Shown: positions 27,332 through 34,778 of the stretch, in pieces | How the letters are laid out: every line of letters begins with the position of its first letter | How positions within the stretch are numbered: the stretch's first letter is position 1 | Source: Pseudomonas promysalinigenes | GTDB lineage: Bacteria > Pseudomonadota > Gammaproteobacteria > Pseudomonadales > Pseudomonadaceae | Length of the DNA: 64,000 nucleotides | Assembly (NCBI RefSeq): GCF_014269025.2 | Contig: NZ_CP077094.1 | Coordinates: 248,001-312,000 of the forward strand | Reading direction: 5' to 3' | The notes under the pieces: generated by a model | The model's database searches: none | Told to the model about the DNA's origin: nothing | What the model saw: only the letters and a program-made list of their open reading frames with translations | Position numbers and translations under genes: made by a program

Positions 27332-28051
27332 TCAGTTGCCGGCCTGGGCGTCGGCGACACTCAGCAGGTAGCCCTCGTTACGGATGGTCAGTATCTGAAT
27401 ATCGCCGGCCGGCGCGTGACGCAATTGCTGGCGCAGGCGGCTGATGCACATATCCACAGAGCGATCGTCAGGGTGGTGGTCGCGGCCAAAGGCACGACGG
27501 GTCAATTGGTCGCGCGAAACCACTCGATTGTTGGCCTCGAGCAGCTCCCGCAGCACCCTGTGGTCGGAGCGAGGCAAGGTCAGGGTGGCGCCGTCGGGGC
27601 GAGTCAGCAGGCGCTTGACGTGGTCCAGGCTAAAGCCTGCGAAGTGCTCGGCGTCGCACGCCGGTGCCTCTTCAGCACCCTCCAGGCGCTGCGGCCGGCG
27701 CAGCACCGCTTTGATACGGGCAATCAGTTCACGCGGCTCGAACGGCTTGGCCAGATAGTCATCGGCACCCACCTCCAGGCCGATGATGCGGTCCAGCGTG
27801 CTGCCCTTGGCGGACAGCATGATCACCGCCAGGCCCGGCATCGCTTGCAACTGGCGGCACAGGCTCAAGCCATCCTCGCCAGGCAGCATCAGGTCGAGCA
27901 CCACCAAGTCGACCTTGCTCGCGGCCAGTTGCTGGCGCATGCCATCACCATCGGCCGCCGCCAACACGGTGTAGCCGGCGTCGCTTAGGTAATCGCAAAG
28001 AAGTTCGCGGATTTCGTCGTCATCGTCGACAACCAGCAAGGTTGTGCTCAT
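27332..28051 (-). CDS. OmpR-family response regulator
   Basis: A 239-residue regulator beginning MSTTLLVVDDDDEIRELLCD. The receiver domain has acidic residues near 9–12, phospho-acceptor Asp in [15 protein letters not shown], and the YLAKPF lysine. A winged-helix output domain covers about residues 140–230 (RRAFGRDHHPDDRSVDMCIS). It is first in the operon with the kinase. Its start is 139 bases from the divergent TonB-dependent receptor gene, a probable target. Confidence 0.9.
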   Translation of the reverse strand: MSTTLLVVDDDDEIRELLCDYLSDAGYTVLAAADGDGMRQQLAASKVDLVVLDLMLPGEDGLSLCRQLQAMPGLAVIMLSAKGSTLDRIIGLEVGADDYLAKPFEPRELIARIKAVLRRPQRLEGAEEAPACDAEHFAGFSLDHVKRLLTRPDGATLTLPRSDHRVLRELLEANNRVVSRDQLTRRAFGRDHHPDDRSVDMCISRLRQQLRHAPAGDIQILTIRNEGYLLSVADAQAGN

Positions 28052-28190
28052 CGGTAATACACCTGGTGGAGGAGGGCTAGCAGCGCTCGTTACGTTCCAT
28101 TACATCCCCGTACAAGTCGGGCATGGAGCCCAGAGGGCTGATGCCTAGAATCGTAACAAAAAATCATCTGCGAATACGAAGCCTTCCCAA

Positions 28191-30488
28191 ATGAAACCTA
28201 ATAGTGCCATGAACGACTTCACCTCTGTTGTCCGGGGCGGCAGCCGCCTGCACCCGCTTGCCTTCTTCGTTGCCGTTGCCATCAGTGGCAGCGCCTTGGC
28301 TGCCGAAAGCCAGCCACTGGTGCTCGATGCCACCCAGATCGAGGACAGCGCGCTCGTACCCGCAGATGACACCGGCCAGCTCGGCTACACCGTCGAGAGC
28401 ACGCGCAGCTCAACAGGCCTGAAGCTCACCCCCCGGCAAACGCCGCAGTCGGTCACCACCATTACCCGCCAGCAGATGGACGACCGCGATGTGCACTCCA
28501 TCGAGCAAGCGCTGGACACCACGCCAGGGGTCAGTACCAGCAAGTCCGAAGTCGGCGGGCGTACCGACTTCCGCGCACGTGGCTATTCCATTAGCAACTG
28601 GAAGGTCGATGGTTTGCAGTTCCAGGGTGGTTCGGACTTCAACGGCGGCGGCAACGCCCTGAACATGGACCTGTACGAACGTATCGACATCGTGCGTGGC
28701 GCCAACGGCCTGCTCGGTGGCACCGGCGACCCCTCGGCCACCGTAAACCTGATCCGCAAGGCCCCGACCAAAACCTTTGGTGGCAGCGCCTACGCCACCT
28801 ACGGCAGTTGGGACAAACGCCGTCTGGGCGCCGACCTGAACCTGCCGCTGTCTGAAGACGGCCGCCTGCGCTCGCGCTTCGTAATGACCCAGGGTGACGC
28901 CAACTCGTTCCGCGACAACCAGTCAGAACGCTCCCGCGCCGCCCTCGCCAGCTTCGCCTTCGACATCGACGACGCCACCACCCTGGGCGCCGGTTATCAG
29001 TACGAATACAACAAGGTGGTCGGTGGCGGCTGGGGTGCGAACATCCCCATCTGGTACGGCGACGGCAGCAAGACCGACCTGCCACGCAGCACCAACCTGG
29101 TACCCAGCTGGAGCTTCGGCGAGTACACCACCCGCACCGCCTTCGGCTCGTTGGAACACCGCTTCGACAACGACTGGAGCCTGGACCTGAAAGTCGCGCA
29201 AAGCACCTCTGACGTGCTCAACCACCGCGGCCTCGCCAAGGTCAACTCGGCCGGCCGTGGCCGCTACGGCGGTTACTGGAACCAGGATGGCAGCGGCGCG
29301 GTGCTCAACGGCCTGCACAGCTCCAGCGACACCACCCAGCAGTCTGCGCAAATCGACCTGTCCGGCCCGTTCCAGCTGTTTGGCCGCACCCACCAGGCGA
29401 TGGTCGGCTACAACGACAGCCGAACTGTGGCCTGGTCGCCGCAATACAGCTGCACCATGGTCAGCGACGACCGCGTCAGCGCGCCCTCGGTGGGCTGCCA
29501 ATTCCGCGCCAACAACGGTTTCCCGATCAGCGACTGGCACAACGGCGTTGACAGCGATTACGACATGATCGCCACCCGCACGGGCCTGCACACCAAGACC
29601 ACCACCCGCCTGCAGGGCATGTACGCCGCCACCCGCCTGAGCATTACCGACCCGCTGTCGGTGATCGTCGGCGTGCGTACCACCGACTACTCCGCCACCA
29701 CCAACAGCGTTGCCGGTGTGCGCAGCAACCAGCAGAACAACGGCATCGTCACCCCCTACCTGGGCGCGGTATACGACCTCAACGACACCTATTCGCTGTA
29801 CGCCAGCTACACCGACATCTTCAACCCACAAACCGCCGAAACCGAAAGCGGCACCAAAGTCGAGCCGATCCGTGGCCAGAGCTACGAAACCGGCATCAAG
29901 GGCGCCTGGCTGGATGGCCGCCTGAACGCGTCTGCTGCTTACTTCCGCACCAAGCAGCAGAACAAAGCCGTGCTCGACGACGGCCTGACCACCCCAACCG
30001 GCGGCGATGCCTACAAGGCAGGCACCGGCCAGGAAACCGACGGTATCGACCTTGAAATCGCCGGCGCCCTGACACCGAACTGGAACCTGTATGCCGGTTA
30101 TACCTACCTGCACTTCCGCCGCGTGGACAGCGACGGGCGCAGTGACCCCTCGCACCTGTTCAAGGCCTCGACCACCTACCGCCTGTCTGGTCCGCTGGAC
30201 CGCCTGACCCTGGGTGCCGGGGTGAAGGCGCAGACCAACATCCGCGCCATCTCCAGCCCAGCAGGGCAGCCGGTGAATGGCGTGAGTGGGGGGGCGACCG
30301 ATGTGAACTGGTCCGGTTATGCGATTTGGAATGCCATGGCCAAGTACCAGCTGACGGACGACACCACCGTTAGCGTCAATGTCGATAACCTGTTCGACAA
30401 GCATTACTACACCCGGTATGGCTTCTATGCGGGGGCGATTTACGGGGATCCGCGCAGTATGTCGCTGACGGTTAGCACTGCGTTTTGA
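28191..30488 (+). CDS. TonB-dependent siderophore receptor
   Basis: A 765-residue outer-membrane receptor. A signal peptide (hydrophobic core FFVAVAISGSALA) is followed by a plug domain with TPQSVTTITRQQMDDRDVHS and RARGYSISNWKVDGLQ, and a beta-barrel ending in VSTAF with the terminal Phe. The plug motif IVRGANGLLGGTGDPSATVN is typical of ferric-siderophore receptors. No extra N-terminal signalling domain is seen, so it is not a sigma-factor transducer; control more likely comes from the divergent two-component system. A second ATG at 28209 is an equally possible start. The siderophore cannot be named. Confidence 0.88.
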   Translation: MKPNSAMNDFTSVVRGGSRLHPLAFFVAVAISGSALAAESQPLVLDATQIEDSALVPADDTGQLGYTVESTRSSTGLKLTPRQTPQSVTTITRQQMDDRDVHSIEQALDTTPGVSTSKSEVGGRTDFRARGYSISNWKVDGLQFQGGSDFNGGGNALNMDLYERIDIVRGANGLLGGTGDPSATVNLIRKAPTKTFGGSAYATYGSWDKRRLGADLNLPLSEDGRLRSRFVMTQGDANSFRDNQSERSRAALASFAFDIDDATTLGAGYQYEYNKVVGGGWGANIPIWYGDGSKTDLPRSTNLVPSWSFGEYTTRTAFGSLEHRFDNDWSLDLKVAQSTSDVLNHRGLAKVNSAGRGRYGGYWNQDGSGAVLNGLHSSSDTTQQSAQIDLSGPFQLFGRTHQAMVGYNDSRTVAWSPQYSCTMVSDDRVSAPSVGCQFRANNGFPISDWHNGVDSDYDMIATRTGLHTKTTTRLQGMYAATRLSITDPLSVIVGVRTTDYSATTNSVAGVRSNQQNNGIVTPYLGAVYDLNDTYSLYASYTDIFNPQTAETESGTKVEPIRGQSYETGIKGAWLDGRLNASAAYFRTKQQNKAVLDDGLTTPTGGDAYKAGTGQETDGIDLEIAGALTPNWNLYAGYTYLHFRRVDSDGRSDPSHLFKASTTYRLSGPLDRLTLGAGVKAQTNIRAISSPAGQPVNGVSGGATDVNWSGYAIWNAMAKYQLTDDTTVSVNVDNLFDKHYYTRYGFYAGAIYGDPRSMSLTVSTAF

Positions 30489-30539
30489 TGCAGGCGAAGG
30501 CCTGAGCGGACGGTAAGGCTGTTCAATTGAAAATACCGG

Positions 30540-30560
30540 GGGCCGCTTTGCGGCCCTTTT
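30540..30560 (+). terminator. Terminator of the TonB receptor gene
   Basis: GGGCCGC (30540–30546) and GCGGCCC (30550–30556) around TTT, followed by four T. Confidence 0.85.
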
Positions 30561-30687
30561 CGTGGCTATCAAAGCCTGCGCAGGCCTGCTGGGAGCGGCT
30601 TCATCCGCACTGAACCCGGCGCGTAACGGCCCTGTCCCTCGTCGGTTTATGCTCATAGCCACTTGTCTGCTGCCCAGAACTGCCCCA

Positions 30688-30711
30688 CTGTAAAGACTAT
30701 TGTCATTACAG
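30688..30711 (+). promoter_or_regulatory. Inverted repeat upstream of relB, candidate autoregulatory operator
   Basis: CTGTAAAGAC and GTCATTACAG flank TATT; the ten-base arms are complementary with one mismatch. It ends 13 bases before the relB ATG, where RelB-type antitoxins usually bind to repress their own operon. Confidence 0.5.
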
Positions 30712-30724
30712 AGAGTTAGCCATC

Positions 30725-30964
30725 ATGGCATCCATCAATGTTCGTATCGACGACGATCTCAAAATCCGAGCCTACCGTGAGCTCGAGCGGCTGGGTGTTA
30801 CGCCCTCCGAACTCATGCGCCAAGCCTTGCAGTACGTCGCTGAGCGCGGGCAATTGCCTTTCAAGCCTGTGCTCATGACGGATGAAGATGAGGCGCTGCT
30901 GGCGACCGTTCGCGAGCGCCTTGCCGATCCTCAGCGAGTGAAGGTGTCGCTGGATGACCTATAG
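30725..30964 (+). CDS. relB: RelB/DinJ-family antitoxin
   Basis: A 79-residue protein (MASINVRIDDDLKIRAYREL … VKVSLDDL) with the N-terminal ribbon-helix-helix segment of RelB/DinJ antitoxins and a C-terminal part that would wrap the toxin. Its end overlaps the ATG of the toxin gene, as in working relBE operons. The reading frame is intact, but the partner toxin gene is broken, so the antitoxin is now an orphan here. A partial second copy lies at 31631–31825. Confidence 0.82.
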   Translation: MASINVRIDDDLKIRAYRELERLGVTPSELMRQALQYVAERGQLPFKPVLMTDEDEALLATVRERLADPQRVKVSLDDL

Positions 30965-31168
30965 CCTTGAGTTCGATGCACGAGCGCTAAAGGAATGGCA
31001 AAAGCTGGGGGATACGGTTCGGCAGCAACTCAAGAGAAAACTCGCCCGGTTTTGCTTAATCCGAGGGTTGAGGCAAACCGGCTGGATAGCTTGCCGAACT
31101 GCTACAAGATAAAGCTGTGCAGTAGCGGCTACCGATTGATTTACCAGGTGGTCGATCAGGAGGAGACA
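30954..31168 (+). pseudogene. relE: relE toxin pseudogene, frameshifted and with replaced 3' end
   Basis: From the ATG at 30954 the frame reads MTYSLEFDARALKEWQKLGD…, the RelE start, but shifts near 31046 and stops at 31110–31112. The correct continuation (LLNPRVEANRLDSLPNCYKI … SGYRLIYQVVDQE) is found in another frame from about 31050 to 31162. After QVVDQE the expected C-terminus of RelE is missing and the sequence changes into the 3' end of the opposite-strand hipB-like gene. One frameshift and one recombination junction therefore inactivate it. Confidence 0.8.
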
Positions 31169-31491
31169 TCAGAAGTCCTCCGCGTTGCTGCGCGGCAGTT
31201 TTACGCGCTTGCTGGTATTGGCTTCTAAAGCGTTGAGATCAAGCGCAGGGTCATCGATCAGTGATTGGAAAATTCGGTCAGAGATCCCCACGGTAAATAG
31301 CGCGAGCATGAAATCGCGCAACGAAACACCTTCGGCCTTCCCCCCTCAAGGTGACGAATAGCTCGCAGAGAAATTCCAGCTAGCTTTGCAAGGTCAGCCT
31401 GCCGTAGCCCCATGCGCAGACGAGCTTCCTTCATCAGAAGGCCTATACGATAAAGCACAGACGTGCTTTGAACAGGGAAAAAGTCTTTCAT
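31169..31491 (-). pseudogene. XRE/HipB-like antitoxin pseudogene with a one-base frameshift
   Basis: From the ATG at 31491 (MKDFFPVQSTSVLYRIGLLM…) a helix-turn-helix is read: RMGLRQADLAKLAGISLRAI. At a run of six G (C on the plus strand, about 31350–31355) the frame changes. Adding one G restores KAEGVSLRDFMLALFTVGIS, then DRIFQSLIDDPALDLNALEA… and ends EDF at 31169, giving about 107 residues. This looks like the antitoxin of a HipBA-type module; the hipA toxin that should follow is absent, cut away at the junction with relE. A homopolymer sequencing error could fake the shift but not the missing toxin gene. Confidence 0.72.
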
Positions 31492-31583
31492 AGGGTGGCT
31501 CCTGGCGACACCCTAGAGAGTATAAGGTATCACTATCCGCGCGCTAAAAATTCGTGAGAAATCTTAGAGCTCCATGAAATGGA

Positions 31584-31602
31584 ACCTTATGCGGTATAAG
31601 GT
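31584..31602 (-). promoter_or_regulatory. Inverted repeat upstream of the hipB-like pseudogene, candidate operator
   Basis: ACCTTAT–GCGGT–ATAAGGT is a perfect seven-base inverted repeat. The 12-mer TATAAGGTATCA containing one arm also occurs at 31521–31532, nearer the gene. Paired sites of this kind are typical of XRE-type antitoxin operators. Confidence 0.45.
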
Positions 31603-31630
31603 ATCATGAATAGCTATCTTAATTGCACAT

Positions 31631-31844
31631 CGTGAGCTTGCGCGGTTGGGTGTTACGCCCTCCGAACCCATACGCCAAGCCTCGCAGTACGTAGCCGAGC
31701 GCGGGCAGCTGCCGTTTAAACCTGTGCTCATGACTGATGGCGATGAAGAGCTGCTAGCGACCGTTCGCGAGCGCCTTGCCGACCCTGAGCGAGGGAAGAT
31801 ATCGCTGGATGACCTATGGTCTTGAGTTCGAGAGGGACGGCTAG
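31631..31844 (+). pseudogene. Second relB/relE copy, truncated at both ends
   Basis: Codons from 31631 read RELARLGVTPSEPIRQ … LPFKPVLMTDGDEELLATVR … KISLDDLWS, closely matching residues 18–79 of the relB at 30725 but without its N-terminus and with a readthrough of the normal stop. The overlapping relE start (ATG at 31809) gives MTYGLEFERDG and then a stop at 31842. It is a remnant of a second relBE operon, joined on its 5' side to the hipB promoter region. Confidence 0.75.
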
Positions 31845-31946
31845 CCGTGGCATTAGGGGACGTTGTCCATGCAGGCAAGCCGCTGCACCCTAAAGATATT
31901 TCCGAGGATGGGGTATTTCTGGATCTCGACGAAGTGCCCCGTAACG

Positions 31947-31972
31947 AAAAAAACCGCCAAAGGGCGGGTTTT
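31947..31972 (-). terminator. Degenerate tRNA-type terminator at the far end of the island
   Basis: AAAACCGCC and GGCGGGTTTT around AAAG, with poly-A giving a T tract on the minus strand. Its shape and its 44-base distance to the tRNA-like remnant copy those of the terminator at 41153–41181 beside tRNA-Thr. Confidence 0.55.
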
Positions 31973-32013
31973 AGGGGCTTCTTAGGCATTCGGTGGAATG
32001 CGATGGAGCTGGA

Positions 32014-32042
32014 TATGGTGCGGCACCAGGAGTCGAAATCCG
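32014..32042 (-). repeat. Degenerate copy of the tRNA-Thr 3' end, candidate attachment site of the island
   Basis: ATGGTGCGGCACCAGGAGTCGAAATCC resembles ATGGTGCCGGCACCAGGAATCGAACCC at the tRNA-Thr gene (41222–41249) with one missing base and a few substitutions. On the minus strand this is the T-loop plus acceptor-stem end of a tRNA. With the tRNA itself it would bracket 32.0–41.2 kb. Confidence 0.55.
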
Positions 32043-32206
32043 TACTAAGCACATGTTTTATATGATTTTTGTCGTCCAGCACATGCTTTGCTATCTCTAA
32101 AATTACCTTTATTGATGCGCTGTCGGGTAGTGTTTTTGAAAAATTCTGACTGAGTGCTTAGGGATAATCGTACTATTGGCTTTTTAGTGTTTATATATTG
32201 CCAACT

Positions 32207-33175
32207 CTATTGTGGCTGTGCCATAGGGTGCAGGCCCAATAATTTTTGATGGTAAGAGCAGATAGTGGCTTTCTTTTTTCTCGCGTATTCGTTGTAGGGC
32301 TCTATCTGTAAAAGATAGTTTAATCTTCCTACAACCCTTTCGAAGAAAAGAGGATCAAACTCTCTTAGCTTAGATAAGTCGCCAGAATATTTTTCAAGTG
32401 CGAAGATTTGCGATCTTAGCTCTCTTTTAAATGCCTTTGGCGCTTTCATCACTCCAGATGAGATTGAAACTCCGGTAATGATTTTCTTTGATCCGGAAAG
32501 CTTTAGTTGGCATTTTTTTTCATTGAGAGAAAATCTTCGCTCAATCAGAATTTTCCTAATTAGATTTATAAGGTTTCTAGGAACTCTTTCGCCAGAAATT
32601 ACGATGTCATCTGCATAACGAGAATATCGTAAATTTAGGCGCTCAGCCAATTTGGCTAGCCTATTGTCTATGGGGTTGAATACTAGATTGCTTAAGATAG
32701 GGCTGGTGCATGCACCTTGAGGCAGAGCGCCATCTACAGTGCAAAGTCTGGAAATATAGAAAGCTGTTGCGGAGCTAAATCCATTCCGCATAAGTGCTTC
32801 AATTACCATTTGACTATCAATGCTAGGGAAATAATCCTGAATGTCTAATTTCAGAATTTCCTTGCTTGTTAAATGGACTTTTGCGTTGTCTATAGCGGAC
32901 TTGTTTTTAACATATGCAAACGAAAGGTGATGCACATGTTTTTCTGCCAGCAGACAATCTAGTATTCTTTTTTGGATAGATGCAAGGGCAGGGTAAGGAG
33001 CCCGGATTTTTCTCAATCCCCCAGTTCTCTTTGGGATCGAAAAGAATCTATAAAATAAATCTGGCCTGGCAATTGCTCGCGGCAAAATTAGGGACTGAGT
33101 ATGGTCAAGCTCTAGGGCCATGCATAGCGCTTGAACATCACCCTGATAGGAATAAATATCTTCAATATTGTCCAT
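32207..33175 (-). CDS. Retron reverse transcriptase
   Basis: A 322-residue reverse transcriptase. Retron-specific NAxxH is NAKVH at 97–101; motif A is KLDIQDYFPSI with D111; the next palm motif is LPQGACTSPILSNL (151–164); catalytic YADD is at 187–190; and the [V/I]TG motif of retrons is ITG at 233–235 (KKIITGVSIS). It has no fused domain and the length usual for stand-alone retron enzymes. It should reverse-transcribe the msd part of the RNA encoded just upstream (33182–33350), giving an RNA–DNA hybrid (msDNA). The DNA is AT-rich, unlike the surrounding core genes, which suggests transfer. Nothing catalytic is missing. Confidence 0.93.
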   Translation of the reverse strand: MDNIEDIYSYQGDVQALCMALELDHTQSLILPRAIARPDLFYRFFSIPKRTGGLRKIRAPYPALASIQKRILDCLLAEKHVHHLSFAYVKNKSAIDNAKVHLTSKEILKLDIQDYFPSIDSQMVIEALMRNGFSSATAFYISRLCTVDGALPQGACTSPILSNLVFNPIDNRLAKLAERLNLRYSRYADDIVISGERVPRNLINLIRKILIERRFSLNEKKCQLKLSGSKKIITGVSISSGVMKAPKAFKRELRSQIFALEKYSGDLSKLREFDPLFFERVVGRLNYLLQIEPYNEYARKKKATICSYHQKLLGLHPMAQPQ

Positions 33176-33181
33176 AATAAA

Positions 33182-33350
33182 TGCTGAGGCCCGACTCTAC
33201 TAGCTTGCTGTTTTCACTCTAATTCATTCACGTCAGTGAATGGATTAGACTCTGCCGCGCTAGCGGTAGAGTTGAATTCATTCAGTGGCTAAAACCAGCC
33301 TGAACGATAAAGGCGACTACACCTTATATTGCTAGAGCCGGACCCAGCAA
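33182..33350 (-). ncRNA. Retron msr–msd RNA
   Basis: Between the winged-helix gene and the reverse transcriptase. On the minus strand, a1 (33350–33333, TTGCTGGGTCCGGCTCTA) pairs with a2 (33199–33182, TAGAGTCGGGCCTCAGCA) over about 16 base pairs. The base after a1 is G (33332) in the usual AGC context, the expected branching guanosine. Two msr hairpins follow: AAGGTG/CGCCTT (33325–33310) and GGCT/AGCC (33300–33287) with a U-rich loop. The msd has two hairpins, a nine-base stem at 33271–33250 and a 14-base stem at 33249–33218 with loop TGAC. Ends are inferred from the fold, not from transcript data. Confidence 0.85.
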
Positions 33351-33357
33351 GGTGGAA

Positions 33358-33657
33358 TCATACATGGCGATGCGCCATAGTCAAGCGGTTTGGAGAAAAT
33401 TCTTTAAGCTCTTCAGGCCTTTTAGTCTTACAAAGCCGATTCAAAAGAGAAAAATGTTCTGCAGTCAATGAACTGGATAGCTTAATGCTTCTACCCTCTC
33501 TGAGAATTAAACCATTCTGCGATAGAAATGAAAAGGCATCGAAAATAACAGGCGGTGAAAGGTTGTATTTTGCATGGAGATCATATAGGTCATGCCATTC
33601 AAAGTCGGAGAGCAAAGTTATAAACTCTCGTATGGCAGTTCTGTCTTTATTATCCAT
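33358..33657 (-). CDS. Retron-associated small winged-helix protein
   Basis: A 99-residue protein beginning MDNKDRTAIREFITLLSDFE. The helix pattern REFITLLSDF – WHDLYDLHAKYN – PPVIFDAFSFLSQNGLI followed by a short wing (LREGRSIKLS) fits a winged helix-turn-helix. It starts five bases after the phosphoribosyltransferase-like gene and ends just before the retron RNA, so it is part of the same unit. Small winged-helix proteins occur in several retron types together with a nucleotide- or ribosyl-acting effector. DNA binding is a prediction from the fold pattern only. Confidence 0.72.
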   Translation of the reverse strand: MDNKDRTAIREFITLLSDFEWHDLYDLHAKYNLSPPVIFDAFSFLSQNGLILREGRSIKLSSSLTAEHFSLLNRLCKTKRPEELKEFSPNRLTMAHRHV

Positions 33658-33662
33658 TGGCG

Positions 33663-34514
33663 CTATCCGGCTCGTCTTAAAATGGTTTTAAATGGAGTTC
33701 CACTCTTTAAACGGGGCCACCAAAAAACCGGAAAAACGTTGTTTGGGCAGTTGTCGTTTTCAGCACAATACAAAGCTTCGCTTTCACCAAACCCTAATGA
33801 GTACTCTTTGATAGATTTTTGTCTATAGGTCTCGTCAAGTCTGGACTCAATTTTTCTCATGATCTCAATGAGAACTGCAGCTTGTGCGGGTGGATGTTTT
33901 TCGGAGATGGCTTTCTGTAAAATATTATGAGCGAATGCCTCGCACCCTGTGTCTTTAACTATTCGGTCAAGCCCAAATTTCATAGCTGAGAGAGACATAT
34001 AAATCATCTTGAATTCGTTTACTCCTTTCGTGGCGAGAAGTTTGCGAAGCCATGCGCCTTTGTCAACCATTTTTTTACCGCTGCCGATAAAATCGTCGAA
34101 CAGTATGACTGTTTGCCCTTCCTTTACTTTTTCAACCGCTTCTGGGATGTTTGGGAGAAAGCGAGAATGCCATTCTTCGCATGGTTCAATTTTGTTTTTT
34201 AGTCTTTGAAGCGCTGCCGAAGATCCGTCAATTTCAGATCTATTTGCGGCACCAACAATCCATGTAGATTTAGGTTTTAATCCAAGTTCTTGTACTTTGT
34301 CATCAATTGCTATTTGAGCTTGCTTTTCCATCTTGGCGTCGAAGATGCAAAAATCTTTAATCAGGGATTTCAGCAGTTCTTGCTCTTCGCGCTTCTCGCA
34401 CAAATTCCATAAATCGGTCAGTTCGTGAGTTAGCTCTTTAGTCCACGATTGATGCTCAAATATATCAAGCATATCATGCAGGAACTCATAAGGGATTTTG
34501 TTGGTTGTCAGCAT
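33663..34514 (-). CDS. Retron-associated phosphoribosyltransferase-fold protein, likely effector
   Basis: A 283-residue protein from ATG 34514 (MLTTNKIPYEFLHDMLDIFE). VILFDDFIGSGKKMV at 136–150 is a type I phosphoribosyltransferase PRPP loop (hydrophobic stretch, two acidic residues, then SGK). WIVGAANRSEIDGSS at 85–99 precedes it, and the C-terminus has CPNNVFPVFWWPR, resembling the nucleobase-side end of such effectors. Phosphoribosyltransferase-like proteins with a winged-helix partner are described for one class of retrons (type III in published schemes, as I recall). It is the probable toxic effector held in check by msDNA and reverse transcriptase. Six extra codons are possible if translation began at 34532. 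Confidence 0.75.
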   Translation of the reverse strand: MLTTNKIPYEFLHDMLDIFEHQSWTKELTHELTDLWNLCEKREEQELLKSLIKDFCIFDAKMEKQAQIAIDDKVQELGLKPKSTWIVGAANRSEIDGSSAALQRLKNKIEPCEEWHSRFLPNIPEAVEKVKEGQTVILFDDFIGSGKKMVDKGAWLRKLLATKGVNEFKMIYMSLSAMKFGLDRIVKDTGCEAFAHNILQKAISEKHPPAQAAVLIEIMRKIESRLDETYRQKSIKEYSLGFGESEALYCAENDNCPNNVFPVFWWPRLKSGTPFKTILRRAG

Positions 34515-34778
34515 CAGTGTTACCTGGACCAAGGTTTAAATTTGATATGCTGCATGAGGCTTTGCTTCAAAGTATCGCTGGTTAGAGCAGCGAATTCAAG
34601 CACCGAAAACAGGAGTGTTGGGATATCAGGTGAGGATGTAGGGAGTGTGTGAAGAATTTCTTCTACCTTTGCACTTCGGCACGCTTCATTTCTGCTGATC
34701 AAAAAGATGTATCGTCGCTTGGCGCCAAACGGATATAGCTGCTTAGTATATTAAAGATAAGTGAGGGTTAAGTGGTTA
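34515..34778. other. Spacer between the two-gene operon and the retron operon
   Basis: About 260 bases, expected to hold the retron promoter on the minus strand. A 60-residue frame at 34520–34702 could be read from a TTG (MISRNEACRSAKVEEILHTL…) ending five bases before the effector start. It has no known family and a weak start, so I leave it as possible but unproven. Confidence 0.35.

Noticed and set aside
31564..32082. 172-codon minus-strand frame near the island edge
   Set aside because: Runs antisense through the recognisable second relB remnant and the tRNA-like remnant; a Ser/Arg-rich shadow.
33181..33357. CRISPR-like array suggested by repeated TTCATTCA words
   Set aside because: The repeats are the two sides of msd hairpins, not regularly spaced direct repeats; no cas genes are present in the window.
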